Positions 17,506 to 28,875 are shown, counted from the first letter of the stretch. The stretch is 64,000 nt of DNA from Bifidobacterium dentium JCM 1195 = DSM 20436 (GCF_001042595.1 NZ_AP012326.1:868001-932000); one strand, 5' to 3'. Notes: a model not told the origin generated them from the letters alone. A program made the numbers and translations.

Positions 17506-17532
17506 TTAGCACTCGAGGAGTGAGAGTGATAA
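17506..17532 (+). promoter_or_regulatory. CIRCE operator 2 upstream of groEL
   Basis: TTAGCACTC, nine bases, GAGTGATAA. It differs from consensus at one base in the right arm. It starts nine bases after the first operator ends, so the two sit on nearby helical faces and could bind two HrcA dimers. Confidence 0.9.
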
Positions 17533-17543
17533 CTGGCAGCTGA

Positions 17544-19226
<1,683 letters not shown>

Positions 19227-19280
19227 TCGGCCTGATATAACCGATCGGTCCGATCGCTGACTGAGCGAACAGACATTACG

Positions 19281-19315
19281 GGAACCCGTCTTTCCTTTGG
19301 GAGGAGACGGGTTCC
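19281..19315 (+). terminator. terminator downstream of groEL
   Basis: An 11-bp inverted repeat (19281-19291 with 19305-19315) lies about 55 bases after the groEL stop. It may also serve the WXG100 gene that converges from the right. Confidence 0.75.
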
Positions 19316-19365
19316 TTGCGTTTGCCGGCCATGCGGGGTGATGCCACCACTTACTGATGCCACCA

Positions 19366-19656
19366 CTACTGTGCGAATAGGCGGGACGCCTGCATTTCCG
19401 TGTCCGCGTACAGCGAGGATGCCTGCATGAGCGCATGTTGAATGGATTCCAAGGACCGTTCCATCTGCTGCTGCGCCGCACGCCATTGTTCGGCCACGGC
19501 ATTGAACTGTGTGGCCGCGCCGCCCCTCCAGACGCTCTGCAGGTTGTTGAGATTGCCGTACATGCCCTGTACCGCTTGTCGAATCGATTGGATCGAGGCG
19601 CTCACTGCGGCGCTGGATGACTGTATCTGTTCCGAATCGACTTGAAACTGTGGCAT
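19366..19656 (-). CDS. WXG100 family protein (ESAT-6-like)
   Basis: This 96-residue protein is a typical WXG100 member: helix, WRG turn at residues 43-45, helix, with total length near 100. Its helices are Gln/Ala/Ser-rich and it has no signal peptide. Such proteins are dimeric substrates or partners of type VII (ESX) secretion. No EccC/EssC-type FtsK ATPase or other ESX component is adjacent. The ATG at 19656 has AAAGGAA upstream. It lies about 9 kb from the other WXG-like gene at 10138 and may belong to the same pathway. Confidence 0.88.
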   Translation of the reverse strand: MPQFQVDSEQIQSSSAAVSASIQSIRQAVQGMYGNLNNLQSVWRGGAATQFNAVAEQWRAAQQQMERSLESIQHALMQASSLYADTEMQASRLFAQ

Positions 19657-19738
19657 GGTGTGTTCCTTTCATCGTTGAATGTGTGCATATCAGCCGTTCG
19701 CTTACTGATTGGCGTATCCGAACGGTAAGGTGGAGCGT

Positions 19739-20638
19739 ATGGCAAAAGTGAGTGGAACCAATGCACAATCGAAGGCTGTGGTCGGAGGATGGTCCCAAAC
19801 CGGATGCATCGGCGTGTCGCGTCAGTATGCCCAAGGCGAACATCGCTGGATTCACGCGCTTTTCATACTGTTGGCAGCCATGTTGTGCTGCTGTATGACG
19901 TTGTGCATAACTCCCGTCGGATGGGCCGATGATACGCAGACGAACGATACACAGACCGGCATCACCGCGACGGATAACATCACCGATACTGAAAACCTGC
20001 TTGGATCGAATGTGTCCGAAATCACCGACGCCATCAAGAACACCAAAAAGGAGACCGGGGTCACCGTTCGACTGCTGTACCTGTCGACGTTCAATACGGG
20101 TAAGAAGAAGCCATCCCAGTGGGCGAGCGATTTGCTGGAATCCCTGAAGCCCCAACCGAATACCGTGCTGCTCGCCGTGGCCGCGAACGACGGTAACCTA
20201 GTGGTGGCGGTATCGTCGAACTCCGACGAATGGCTGAAGAAGAAGTCCACGGTGGACGCGCTGTCGGATGCCGCGCAGAAGCCGCTGATGGAGTCCACGC
20301 CCGATTGGTCGAAATCGGCCACGGCGATGATGGATCAGATCGTACTGGCCAAAAAGACGTCCACGTCATCGAACGTCACCATGATCGGCGTAGGCATCAT
20401 GGGAGCCGTTCTGGTGCTGTTGGTCGTCATCATCGTAGTGTTCCACATCTATCGTAAGAAACATCCGAAGCGGCGCAGGAAGAGGCGCGGCAGCCATCGC
20501 AAGACCAAAGGCGGCGAATTCGAGACGTATCGTGAGGTCGAGGAGAAGACGGAGCCGGCAAAGGCGTGGAATCCGCAATCTTCAACGGAAGACCCAGATA
20601 TCGTTCAGGAAACGTCCAGCGAATCGAGTGAAGCTTGA
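19739..20638 (+). CDS. TPM-domain membrane protein
   Basis: This 299-residue protein has a signal-like hydrophobic stretch at about residues 38-62 ending near ADD, then a TPM (TLP18.3/Psb32/MOLO-1) domain at about 75-205. A second membrane segment lies near 218-240, followed by a very basic stretch (KKHPKRRRKRRGSHRK) and an acidic Ser/Glu tail. TPM domains occur in cell-envelope and repair proteins; some are acid phosphatases. ATG 19739 follows AAGGTGGAG; an upstream TTG at 19709 was rejected. The response-regulator gene begins five bases after its stop, so it is probably co-transcribed with the two-component system. Confidence 0.8.
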   Translation: MAKVSGTNAQSKAVVGGWSQTGCIGVSRQYAQGEHRWIHALFILLAAMLCCCMTLCITPVGWADDTQTNDTQTGITATDNITDTENLLGSNVSEITDAIKNTKKETGVTVRLLYLSTFNTGKKKPSQWASDLLESLKPQPNTVLLAVAANDGNLVVAVSSNSDEWLKKKSTVDALSDAAQKPLMESTPDWSKSATAMMDQIVLAKKTSTSSNVTMIGVGIMGAVLVLLVVIIVVFHIYRKKHPKRRRKRRGSHRKTKGGEFETYREVEEKTEPAKAWNPQSSTEDPDIVQETSSESSEA

Positions 20639-20642
20639 AGGC

Positions 20643-21374
20643 ATGAGTAAGCCTATTGAAGCATCAATTGTCGTTGTCGATGACGAACCATCCATTCGCG
20701 AGTTGCTGGTGGCCTCGCTGCATTTCGCGGGATTCGAGGTGAATACCGCGGCCTCCGGTTCCGAGGCCATCGAGGTCATCGAAAAAACGCAACCCGATTT
20801 GATCGTGCTGGATGTGATGCTTCCGGATATCGATGGTTTCACGGTGACCCGACGCATTCGTCAGGAAGGCATCGCCACACCGGTGCTGTATTTGACGGCA
20901 CGCGATGACACCCAAGACAAGGTCATGGGCCTGACCGTCGGCGGCGACGATTACGTGACCAAACCTTTCAGCCTGGAGGAAGTGGTGGCGCGCATCCGCG
21001 CCATTCTGCGCCGTACCCAGGAACAGGTGGAGGACGATCCGATCATCCGGGTCGGCGATCTGGAGATCAACGAGGATTCGCATGACGTATCCCGTGCCGG
21101 CCAGCCGATCGATCTGAGCCCCACCGAATACAAACTGCTCCGTTACCTGATGGACAACGAAGGCAGGGTGCTTTCCAAGGCGCAGATTCTTGACCATGTG
21201 TGGCAGTACGACTGGGGCGGCGACGCAGCAATCGTGGAATCCTACATCTCCTATCTACGTAAGAAGGTCGACGGCATCGTGGTCGAGGACGCCGACGGCG
21301 AAGAGCATAAGGTGACCCCGCTCATCGAAACCAAACGTGGCATCGGCTACATGATTCGCGCACCCAAGAACTGA
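20643..21374 (+). CDS. OmpR-family response regulator
   Basis: This 243-residue regulator has an N-terminal receiver domain with VVDDEPS at about residues 11-17, the phosphoacceptor Asp57 in LIVLDVMLPDIDGF, and the KPFSLEEVVARIRA region that includes the conserved Lys. The C-terminal winged helix (about 140-240) includes LSPTEYKLLRYL and ends RGIGYMIR. It should bind DNA as a dimer after phosphorylation by the kinase encoded next. Layout resembles the TcrA/PrrA/MtrA group. The ATG at 20643 follows GAAGG. Target genes are unknown; the TPM gene upstream is a candidate. Confidence 0.95.
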   Translation: MSKPIEASIVVVDDEPSIRELLVASLHFAGFEVNTAASGSEAIEVIEKTQPDLIVLDVMLPDIDGFTVTRRIRQEGIATPVLYLTARDDTQDKVMGLTVGGDDYVTKPFSLEEVVARIRAILRRTQEQVEDDPIIRVGDLEINEDSHDVSRAGQPIDLSPTEYKLLRYLMDNEGRVLSKAQILDHVWQYDWGGDAAIVESYISYLRKKVDGIVVEDADGEEHKVTPLIETKRGIGYMIRAPKN

Positions 21375-21387
21375 GACGATCCGATCG

Positions 21388-23235
21388 ATGAGCCGGGACA
21401 CCAAGCGAACACAACCTGACGATGCAGGCGTTCAGGGCGGGCCTGCGGCGCAGGCCGCATCTCAAACGTCGCCAGCCCGTCGCCCATCGTTGTTTCGACG
21501 TATCGGCAGACGGGTCGATGCGATTCCTCTGAGCACGAAACTGGTCACCTGCATCATCGTGCTGCTGACCATCGGTACCATTGGCATCTCGTTCTCCATC
21601 CGAACGCTGGTCGGCAACTACCTGCTGCAGAAAACCGATACGCAGCTGATCAACCAGGCGCAGCTGGTGTTCAACAATATGGATTCGCTGGGCGATACCA
21701 CCGACAGCGAGAACAGCAGGAACAGCCTGATGAACACCTACTACGTGGAGGTGCGCACCAGTGACAGCAAAATCACCGGAACCGGGTTGGTGCCGGTGCT
21801 CAAAGACGGAGTGGTTTCCGAACCGAGCCTGCCGGCGGACGGCAGCAGCGACGGCGTGACGCTGGGGCAGCCTTTCACCACTCAGGCCGTGGTCCATGTC
21901 ACCGGTAACCATGTGCCGGATCATTCCACCATGCAGGCGGCCCAATCGCCGTGGCGTGTCGTAGCCCTGCCATGGAGCGAGCGAGGCAAGGACGGCCAGG
22001 TTAAAAACAGCGGCATCGTGTACATCGGCCTGTCGTTGAGTGACCAGATCGATACCACGAATACGCTGACCAGGTACTGCGCGATGGTAGGTATCGCCGT
22101 TGTGCTGCTCGGCGCGATTCTAGGCACCATCGTGGTGCAGAGCACACTCACTCCGCTCAAGCGCATCGAGAAGACGGCGGCGAAAATCGCGGCCGGCGAC
22201 CTGAGCCAGCGTGTTCCGGATATGCCGGAAAACACCGAGGTCGGCTCGCTGTCGGTGTCGCTCAACACCATGCTGACCCGTATCGAGGAGAGCTTCCATG
22301 CACAGGCGGAGACAACGGAGAAGATGAAGCAGTTCGTCTCCGACGCCAGTCATGAGCTGCGTACGCCGTTGGCCGCCATTCATGGCTATGCGGAACTCTA
22401 TAAGATGCAACGCGATATGCCGGGGGCGCTTGAACGCGCCGACGAATCCATCGAACATATCGAAGCCTCCAGTGCGCGTATGACGGTGCTGGTGGAGGAT
22501 CTGCTGTCCTTGGCGCGACTTGACGAAGGCCGCGGTATCGACATCACGCAGCAGGTTCCGCTCACTTCGGTGGTGCGCGATGCGGCCGATGATCTGCACG
22601 CGCTTGATCCGGACCGTGGCATCCGCTGCGGCCTGATAGCGATCAAGCCTGGAACCGATCTGGAGCACCCGTCCGACTTCACCTTCCAGGATGATGACAT
22701 GCCGGCGATCACGTTGACCGGTGACGCCTCAAGACTGCGCCAGGTGGTCACCAACATCGTGGGCAACATCCACCGGTACACGCCGGCCGATTCGCCGGTG
22801 GAGATCTCCATGGGCGTGCTGCCGGCATCGATCAGCCCGGAATCGTTGTCGCGCATGCCCGCCAACGAACGGTCCATGCATCATCTGGTCGAGGCCATCG
22901 AAGTGGGCCAATCCATGCAGGTGGGCATGAACTATGCCATCGTACGATTCTCCGATCACGGTCCGGGCGTACCGCCTGAGGCCCGATCGAAGATCTTCGA
23001 ACGTTTCTATACCGCCGATCCCTCCCGCGCACGGCAGAAGGGCGGTACCGGACTCGGCATGGCCATCGCGCAATCGGTGGTCAAAGCGCATCATGGTTTC
23101 ATTTGCGCATCCGGCAGTGAAGGGGGAGGCCTGACGTTGACGGTGGTACTGCCGGTCGCGCCGGTCGAGCCACGACCCGTGCCGGAAGCGGAAACACGCA
23201 AGGCGGACAAGAAGGGCCGGAAAACGAAGAAATAG
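21388..23235 (+). CDS. sensor histidine kinase
   Basis: This 615-residue membrane kinase has a cytoplasmic basic N-terminus, membrane segments near residues 51-71 and 230-252, and an extracytoplasmic sensor domain between them. A HAMP linker lies at about 252-305. The HisKA domain has phospho-acceptor His322 in SHELRTPLAAIHGY. The HATPase_c domain (about 445-595) has an N box (QVVTNIVGNIHRYT), DHGPGVP and GGTGLGMAIAQSVV. The N box has His where Ala/Lys is more usual (NIHRYTP), which is common in actinobacteria. It starts 13 bases after the regulator stop, so the pair is one operon. The signal is unknown; the system resembles TcrY/PrrB-type kinases. Confidence 0.95.
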   Translation: MSRDTKRTQPDDAGVQGGPAAQAASQTSPARRPSLFRRIGRRVDAIPLSTKLVTCIIVLLTIGTIGISFSIRTLVGNYLLQKTDTQLINQAQLVFNNMDSLGDTTDSENSRNSLMNTYYVEVRTSDSKITGTGLVPVLKDGVVSEPSLPADGSSDGVTLGQPFTTQAVVHVTGNHVPDHSTMQAAQSPWRVVALPWSERGKDGQVKNSGIVYIGLSLSDQIDTTNTLTRYCAMVGIAVVLLGAILGTIVVQSTLTPLKRIEKTAAKIAAGDLSQRVPDMPENTEVGSLSVSLNTMLTRIEESFHAQAETTEKMKQFVSDASHELRTPLAAIHGYAELYKMQRDMPGALERADESIEHIEASSARMTVLVEDLLSLARLDEGRGIDITQQVPLTSVVRDAADDLHALDPDRGIRCGLIAIKPGTDLEHPSDFTFQDDDMPAITLTGDASRLRQVVTNIVGNIHRYTPADSPVEISMGVLPASISPESLSRMPANERSMHHLVEAIEVGQSMQVGMNYAIVRFSDHGPGVPPEARSKIFERFYTADPSRARQKGGTGLGMAIAQSVVKAHHGFICASGSEGGGLTLTVVLPVAPVEPRPVPEAETRKADKKGRKTKK

Positions 23236-23399
23236 AGGCCGACTGGCGCGAACAATGGCGGGTGTGATCATATTCCCGTCTTCTGCGAAGGGCCGGCATT
23301 GGTCATCATCCCACCTCTTGCGCTAGACTATATCCTTGGTTTGCAATAGGCGGATGACGAGCATCCGCAAGCAGGTATGTGAAAAGTAGTGAGGTGACA

Positions 23400-23789
23400 A
23401 TGCCTAGCGGACGCGTTCGTTGGTTTGATACGAACAAAGGCTATGGATTCATTCAGAACGAGCAGGGCGCCGATGTGTTTCTGCCCGCCGTTGCGTTGCC
23501 CGAAGGCGTGAAGACGCTGCGTAAGGGCGCGAAGGTCGAATACTCCGTAATCGAAGGGCGTAGGGGACCTCAGGCGATGAACGTGACATTGGTCGCATCG
23601 GCCCCGTCACTGGTCAAGGCCACCCGACCGAAGCCGGATGACATGGCCGCCATCGTCGAGGATCTGATCAAGTTGCTGGATTCCGCAGGGAACCAGTTGC
23701 GTCGACATCGCTACCCTTCGCCGGCCGAAAGCAAGAAGCTGGCCACGCTGATGCGTGCCGTTGCCGATAATTTCGACGTACAGGACTGA
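23400..23789 (+). CDS. cold-shock-domain protein with C-terminal extension
   Basis: This 129-residue protein begins with a cold-shock domain. RNP1 reads KGYGFIQ and RNP2 reads DVFLPAVAL; in classical CspA these are KGFGFI and VFVHFSAI. This domain binds single-stranded RNA or DNA. About 60 extra residues follow, predicted helical (MAAIVEDLIKLLDSAGNQLRR), which classical CspA lacks. The ATG at 23400 follows GTGAGGTG. The next gene (DUF3027) starts three bases after its stop, a pairing conserved in actinobacteria. An RNA-linked role is likely. Confidence 0.88.
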   Translation: MPSGRVRWFDTNKGYGFIQNEQGADVFLPAVALPEGVKTLRKGAKVEYSVIEGRRGPQAMNVTLVASAPSLVKATRPKPDDMAAIVEDLIKLLDSAGNQLRRHRYPSPAESKKLATLMRAVADNFDVQD

Positions 23790-23792
23790 TTT

Positions 23793-24959
23793 ATGCCCGA
23801 TACCACTTTGGATCCCCAGGCGATCGCCAAGGCGGTGGCCATCGAAGTCGCCGACGAGGACAATCAGGTCGGTGACTTCGTCGAAGCCATCGACCTAGGT
23901 GATGACGTCACCGATTTTCGTTTCGAGACGCGTGTGCGCGGCTATGAAGGCTGGCAGTGGTCGGTGACGCTGTACCACGACGTGGAACTCGATCATTGGA
24001 CGGTCAACGAATCATCGTTGGTACCGACGGATAAGGCATTGCGCCCGCCGGCATGGATTCCCTGGAAGGACCGCCTCGAACCCACCGATCTGGCGGTGAC
24101 CGATTCCATCGGCACCGAGCCGGATGATCCTCGCCTGGAAGAGGGCTTTCGTGCGACGGACGCCGGTGAAGGCGCTTCGGCCGAGACGCCCGAGATGTCT
24201 GAAACGTCTGAGACATCCAAGGAGGATGTCGAAGATGCGGTTGAGGAATTCGAACTGTCCCGCAGGCATGTGTTGACGCCCTTGGGGCGTGCACAGACCG
24301 CCAAGCGCTGGTATGAGGGGCCGCGTGGCCCGAAGTCGCTGTCCACCAAGACGGCTGACGGCAATCCTTGTTCCACCTGCGGTTTCTTCATTCCCCTGAA
24401 AGGTGAGCTGAATCTACTGTTCGGTGTGTGCGCCAACAAGTGGAGTCCCGATGACGGTCGCGTGGTGTCAGTCGACCATGGATGCGGCGAGCATTCCGAA
24501 ATCGAGCCGCCGGAGCCGTCGCATCTGTGGGTGCAATCCAAGCCGGCCTTCGACGACCTGCATATCGACATCATCGCCCAAGCTCCGCGTGAGGAACGCG
24601 GTTCCGTCGAACTGATCGAACAACTGGAAGGCGAGGAGCCCAATCCGAACGATGAGGAGGAGGCTTCGGAAGAAGACATCGAAGCCAACACCATCGATGA
24701 CAACGAGGCATCGCAGGAGGACGTGCAGGAACATGCCGAACCTGCGGACAGCCCTGAGGTGGAGACCACGCTCGATCTGAGTGAAGACGAAGAGACCGAG
24801 AAGTCCTCCGATGATGAGGAGCCTGCTGAAACCGGGGAACAGCCCGTGAAACAAGAGGCTGGGGGAACCGGGGATTCCGCCGGACCGGAGGAATCCCCCG
24901 AGTCGACGGAATCGGAGAAGCCATCCGAGACGGAGTCCGCGGAACTGACTGAACAGTAA
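23793..24959 (+). CDS. DUF3027 domain protein with acidic tail
   Basis: This 388-residue protein has an N-terminal DUF3027 region of alternating strands (VGDFVEAIDLGDDVTDFRFETRV, then YEGWQWSVTLYHD and PAWIPWKDRL). A zinc-like cluster follows at about residues 191-230: CSTC, then C, then HGCGEH. The last 110 residues are almost all Glu, Ser, Asp, Thr and Pro and are probably disordered. Function is unknown. The ATG at 23793 is directly downstream of the cold-shock gene, so the two are one unit. The acidic tail might mimic nucleic acid or recruit partners. Confidence 0.85.
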   Translation: MPDTTLDPQAIAKAVAIEVADEDNQVGDFVEAIDLGDDVTDFRFETRVRGYEGWQWSVTLYHDVELDHWTVNESSLVPTDKALRPPAWIPWKDRLEPTDLAVTDSIGTEPDDPRLEEGFRATDAGEGASAETPEMSETSETSKEDVEDAVEEFELSRRHVLTPLGRAQTAKRWYEGPRGPKSLSTKTADGNPCSTCGFFIPLKGELNLLFGVCANKWSPDDGRVVSVDHGCGEHSEIEPPEPSHLWVQSKPAFDDLHIDIIAQAPREERGSVELIEQLEGEEPNPNDEEEASEEDIEANTIDDNEASQEDVQEHAEPADSPEVETTLDLSEDEETEKSSDDEEPAETGEQPVKQEAGGTGDSAGPEESPESTESEKPSETESAELTEQ

Positions 24960-24984
24960 CGCCTTCCTCACGTTACTGTAGACA

Positions 24985-25056
24985 ATCGAAGCGAGTCAAG
25001 GAATCCTGATGCCCGTGTGATGCCGGTGTCGGTTGGATTCCCTGATTCGCTTCGAT
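24985..25056. terminator. long imperfect inverted repeat between convergent genes
   Basis: Arms 24985-25006 and 25035-25056 pair with only two mismatches around a 28-base loop. It lies between the DUF3027 gene (+) and the universal stress protein gene (-) and is likely to stop transcription from both sides. Confidence 0.65.
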
Positions 25057-25097
25057 CATTTACGCTTCAATCGTTCACCATGACGAATGTGCATCGT

Positions 25098-26117
25098 TCA
25101 GTGCACGACGGTGACGGTGCAATCTGCGAAATTCACGATCTGCTTGGATACCGAGCCGAGGAAATGCGCATCCATGCCGGACAGTCCACGTGATCCAACC
25201 ACCAGATGGCGGGCGAAGCGCGAGGCCGCGATAAGGCCTTTCGCGGCGGAAATGTGGAAGGCATGCGATTCGATGTCGAAATCATCGGGAATGTCTCGCG
25301 CGGGAATCTCAATGGAATCGATCATCTCGTCCAACAGATGCTCGGCTCGCTCCTGGCCAACCGAAATCGGTGCGACGGCGTTTTCATATCCTTCGATCAC
25401 GCCGAGATCCTTCAACTGCCAACAGAACATAACCTGCAACGGCGCGTGATGAATGGACGCCAGCTCAATGGCGAACTGCAACGCGTGCTTCGACGTTTCC
25501 GAGCCGTCCACCCCGACCACGATCGGACGTTGGTTCTTCGGCAGCGGCGATCCGGGCATGTCGAAACGCACCTCCCGATCGCCGGGGGTCAGCGCATTGG
25601 CGATGGCATCTTGCACGCTGGCCTCCTCATCATCGAGAATGCGCACCACGGTGACCGGAACCTTCGCCTCCTCGGCCAGCGATGCCGACAATGAGCCCAA
25701 AAACCATCGGGCCACGCGACCGAGCGACCGGCGGCCCACTACGATTTGTTGCGCGTCCTTGCCGATTTCCAACAGGGCTGCGGTGCCGGAAGCCCTTACG
25801 GAAGTGAGTTTGACACGGTCCTCATTGATGGCCATGCCGGAACTGGCCTGCGCCACCCAGTCCCGCAGACGTTTCGCGATGCCATGGCGCATGGCCGCCC
25901 ACTGCTCTTCGGAATCCGGTTCCGAACCCATATCCCACGAATGCGTCCAGCCATATACCGCATTGACCCGCTGGCCGGTGAGGGATGCCTCCTGCAGTGC
26001 CCAGCGCAACGCGGCGAAGGATTCGTCGGAACCGTCGACACCGACTACGATGTCACGTTGACGAATGTCCGTGTCAACGCCGGCTTCGGTGGTTTGTAGG
26101 GTGGTGTCGCTACTCAT
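25098..26117 (-). CDS. tandem universal stress protein
   Basis: This 339-residue protein holds two UspA domains. The first is at about residues 20-160 (start IVVGVDGSDESFAALRWALQEA) and the second at about 190-338 (start IVVGVDGSETSKHALQFAIELA). The second domain ends HLVVGSRGLSGMDAHFLGSVSKQIV, the ATP-binding G-2x-G-9x-G(S) pattern. The first has VVGRRSLGRVARWFLGSLS, a looser version. Tandem Usp proteins bind ATP and help survival under starvation or oxygen stress. The ATG at 26117 follows GGAGG. It is divergent from clpC. Confidence 0.93.
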   Translation of the reverse strand: MSSDTTLQTTEAGVDTDIRQRDIVVGVDGSDESFAALRWALQEASLTGQRVNAVYGWTHSWDMGSEPDSEEQWAAMRHGIAKRLRDWVAQASSGMAINEDRVKLTSVRASGTAALLEIGKDAQQIVVGRRSLGRVARWFLGSLSASLAEEAKVPVTVVRILDDEEASVQDAIANALTPGDREVRFDMPGSPLPKNQRPIVVGVDGSETSKHALQFAIELASIHHAPLQVMFCWQLKDLGVIEGYENAVAPISVGQERAEHLLDEMIDSIEIPARDIPDDFDIESHAFHISAAKGLIAASRFARHLVVGSRGLSGMDAHFLGSVSKQIVNFADCTVTVVH

Positions 26118-26162
26118 GATGACCTCCTTGGTCGTTGCCCTATACCAAGCATATCGGTTTGG

Positions 26163-26179
26163 TTGCGTCGAGAGCGCAA
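26163..26179. promoter_or_regulatory. candidate ClgR-like operator upstream of clpC
   Basis: TTGCG, seven bases, CGCAA forms a perfect inverted repeat about 78 bases before the clpC start. Its core CGTCGAGAGCG fits the actinobacterial ClgR-type CGC-N5-GCG pattern with one mismatch. ClgR is known to control clp genes in bifidobacteria. Assignment is by pattern only. Confidence 0.4.
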
Positions 26180-26256
26180 ATTCACATGCGCGTGGGAATA
26201 AACGTCATCGTGAATCGGTAGAGTGTTGAAGGACTAATAAGAGTGGAAGGACAAGC

Positions 26257-28848
26257 ATGTTCGAACGGTTTACAGACCGTGCCCGGCGCGTGATCGTGCT
26301 GGCTCAGGAAGAAGCTCGTACCCTCCAGCACAACTACATCGGTACCGAGCATCTGCTGCTCGGCCTGATTCGTGAGGGTGAGGGCGTCGCCGCGAAGGCG
26401 CTGGCCTCGAAGGGTGTGTCGTTGGACGATACCCGCAAGCAGGTCGAAGAGATGATCGGTAAGGGGAATGCGTCGCCGAACGGCCACATTCCTTTTACTC
26501 CGCATGCCAGGCAGGTGTTGGAGCTGTCGTTGCGTGAAGCGTTGCAGCTGGGGCACAGCTATATCGGTACCGAGCACATTCTGCTCGGCCTGATTCATGA
26601 GGGCGAAGGCGTCGGTACCCAGGTGCTGATCAAGATGGATGTCAATCTCGGCGAGCTGCGCAGTGCGACCATCGATCTGATCCGTGGCAATTCAGGCGGT
26701 AGCCAGGGTGAAGGCAAGGGCGATCTCGCCAATGCCGGCGGCGTGCAGGATAGGCGGAACCAGAGCGGTTCGGCCATTCTCGACCAGTTCGGTCGCAATC
26801 TGACCGCCGAAGCCGCTTCGGGTAAGCTCGACCCGGTGATCGGTCGTTCGAGCGAGATCGAACGCGTAATGGTGGTGCTGAGCCGGCGTACCAAGAACAA
26901 TCCGGTGCTGATCGGTGAGCCGGGCGTCGGCAAGACCGCCGTGGTCGAGGGTTTGGCCCAGAAGATCAACGCCGGCGATGTGCCGGAGACGTTGAAAGGC
27001 AAGCAGGTCTATTCCCTGGACTTGGGTTCCATGGTGGCAGGTTCACGCTATCGTGGCGATTTCGAGGAACGCCTGAAGAAGGTCTTGAAAGAGATCAAGA
27101 CCCGTGGTGACATCGTGCTGTTCATCGACGAGATCCATACCATCGTGGGCGCAGGTTCCGCGGACGGTGCCTTGGGCGCTTCCGACATGCTTAAGCCCAT
27201 GCTGGCTCGCGGCGAACTGCAGACCATCGGCGCCACCACCACCGACGAGTACCGCAAGTACATCGAAAAGGATGCGGCGCTGGAACGCCGTTTCCAGCCG
27301 ATTCAGGTGCATGAGCCGACCATCGCCGAAACCATCGAGATCCTGAAGGGTCTGCGTGAACGCTACGAGAATCACCATCATGTGACGATTACCGATGGTG
27401 CGCTGCAATCCGCAGCAGAGTTGTCTTCGCGTTACATTCAGGACAGTCATCTGCCCGATAAGGCCATCGATCTGATCGATGAGGCCGGTGCGCGCCTGCG
27501 TATCCGCCGTCTGACCGCCCCGCCGGAGCTCAAGGAGCTTGATGCGAAGGTGGCCAAGCTGGCCGAAGAGAAGGATCAGGCCATCAAGGACCAGGACTTC
27601 GAGAAGGCGGCCGAGCTGCGCGACAGGCAGGAGAAGCTGGAAGCTGAGCGCAAGGAGAAGGAATCGTCCTGGCGTGAAGGCGAATCCGACGTGAAGATGG
27701 TCGTGGACGAGGATGTGATTGCCGAAGTGATCTCGCAGACCACCGGCATTCCGGTGTTCAAGCTCACTCAGGCTGAATCCAAGAAGCTCATGAGCATGGA
27801 ATCCGAGCTGCACAAGCGCATCATCGGTCAGGACGAGGCCGTGTCGGCGCTGTCCCGCTCCATCCGCCGTGCGCGTGTGGGCCTGAAGGACCCGAAGCGC
27901 CCGTCCGGTTCATTCATCTTCGCCGGCCCGACTGGTGTGGGCAAGACCGAGCTGGCCAAGACGCTGGCGGAGTTCCTGTTCGATGATGAGGACGCGTTGA
28001 TCCGCGTGGATATGTCGGAGTTCTCCGAAAAGTACGCCGCATCGCGTCTGTTCGGCGCCCCTCCGGGATATGTCGGCTATGAGGAGGGCGGCGAGCTCAC
28101 CGAAAAGGTGCGTCGCAAGCCGTTCTCCGTGGTGCTGTTCGACGAGATCGAGAAGGCGCATCCGGACATCTTCAACACATTGTTGCAGGTGCTCGATGAT
28201 GGTCATCTGACCGATGGCCAGGGCCGCAAGGTAGATTTCAAGAACACCATCATCATCCTGACCACCAATCTCGGCACCCGCGACATCGCGAAGGCCGCCA
28301 ACACGGGCTTCAATCTTGGTACGAACACCGAGTCGAGCTACCAGCGCATGAAGGATCAGGTCTCTTCGGAATTGAAGCAGCAGTTCCGTCCGGAGTTCCT
28401 GAACCGTCTGGACGACATCATCGTGTTCAAGCAGCTTACCGAGCCGCAGGTGCGCCAGATCGTCGACCTTGACGTCAAGCAGCTCAACGACCGTCTGTTC
28501 GACCGCCACATGTCGCTCGAGCTCACTGATGCCGCCAAGGACCTGCTCGCGCAGAAGGGCTTTGACCCGCTGCTCGGTGCCCGTCCATTGCGCCGCGTGA
28601 TTCAGCGCGACATCGAGGATGCCATATCGGAGAAGATTCTGATGGGCGACCTCGAAGACGGCCAGCGCGTGAAGGTCGATGCCGAAGGCGAGGGCATTCT
28701 GGGCGAATTCACCTTCTCCGGAGAGGCGTTTGAGGAGCCGGTGACGGCGGACGAGTCGTCTGAGTCGTCTGAGTCAGATTCCGCCGAGCCCGTCGAGGTT
28801 TCGGCCGGGATTGCCGATTCGGCATCGGAATCTTCCGAAACCGAATAA
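26257..28848 (+). CDS. clpC: ATP-dependent Clp protease ATPase ClpC
   Basis: This 863-residue Hsp100 protein unfolds substrates for ClpP. The order of parts is two Clp_N repeats (about residues 1-145), the first AAA domain with GEPGVGKTA near 219, a UVR/M-domain (about 420-480, [18 protein letters not shown]), and the second AAA domain with GPTGVGKTE near 557. A ClpP-docking region follows and then an acidic, Ser-rich tail of about 45 residues. The tail is longer than in many ClpC proteins. ATG 26257 follows AAGGA. Its partners clpP1 and clpP2 are about 21 kb away in this window. A 31-bp hairpin follows the stop. Confidence 0.97.
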   Translation: MFERFTDRARRVIVLAQEEARTLQHNYIGTEHLLLGLIREGEGVAAKALASKGVSLDDTRKQVEEMIGKGNASPNGHIPFTPHARQVLELSLREALQLGHSYIGTEHILLGLIHEGEGVGTQVLIKMDVNLGELRSATIDLIRGNSGGSQGEGKGDLANAGGVQDRRNQSGSAILDQFGRNLTAEAASGKLDPVIGRSSEIERVMVVLSRRTKNNPVLIGEPGVGKTAVVEGLAQKINAGDVPETLKGKQVYSLDLGSMVAGSRYRGDFEERLKKVLKEIKTRGDIVLFIDEIHTIVGAGSADGALGASDMLKPMLARGELQTIGATTTDEYRKYIEKDAALERRFQPIQVHEPTIAETIEILKGLRERYENHHHVTITDGALQSAAELSSRYIQDSHLPDKAIDLIDEAGARLRIRRLTAPPELKELDAKVAKLAEEKDQAIKDQDFEKAAELRDRQEKLEAERKEKESSWREGESDVKMVVDEDVIAEVISQTTGIPVFKLTQAESKKLMSMESELHKRIIGQDEAVSALSRSIRRARVGLKDPKRPSGSFIFAGPTGVGKTELAKTLAEFLFDDEDALIRVDMSEFSEKYAASRLFGAPPGYVGYEEGGELTEKVRRKPFSVVLFDEIEKAHPDIFNTLLQVLDDGHLTDGQGRKVDFKNTIIILTTNLGTRDIAKAANTGFNLGTNTESSYQRMKDQVSSELKQQFRPEFLNRLDDIIVFKQLTEPQVRQIVDLDVKQLNDRLFDRHMSLELTDAAKDLLAQKGFDPLLGARPLRRVIQRDIEDAISEKILMGDLEDGQRVKVDAEGEGILGEFTFSGEAFEEPVTADESSESSESDSAEPVEVSAGIADSASESSETE

Positions 28849-28875
28849 GTGACTCGGATACCGCACTAAGCGGCT

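Noticed and set aside
24600..24959. The repetitive acidic codons of the DUF3027 tail as a CRISPR-like or tandem-repeat array
   Set aside because: The repeats are Glu/Ser-rich codons inside a reading frame, without fixed spacers or conserved repeat units.
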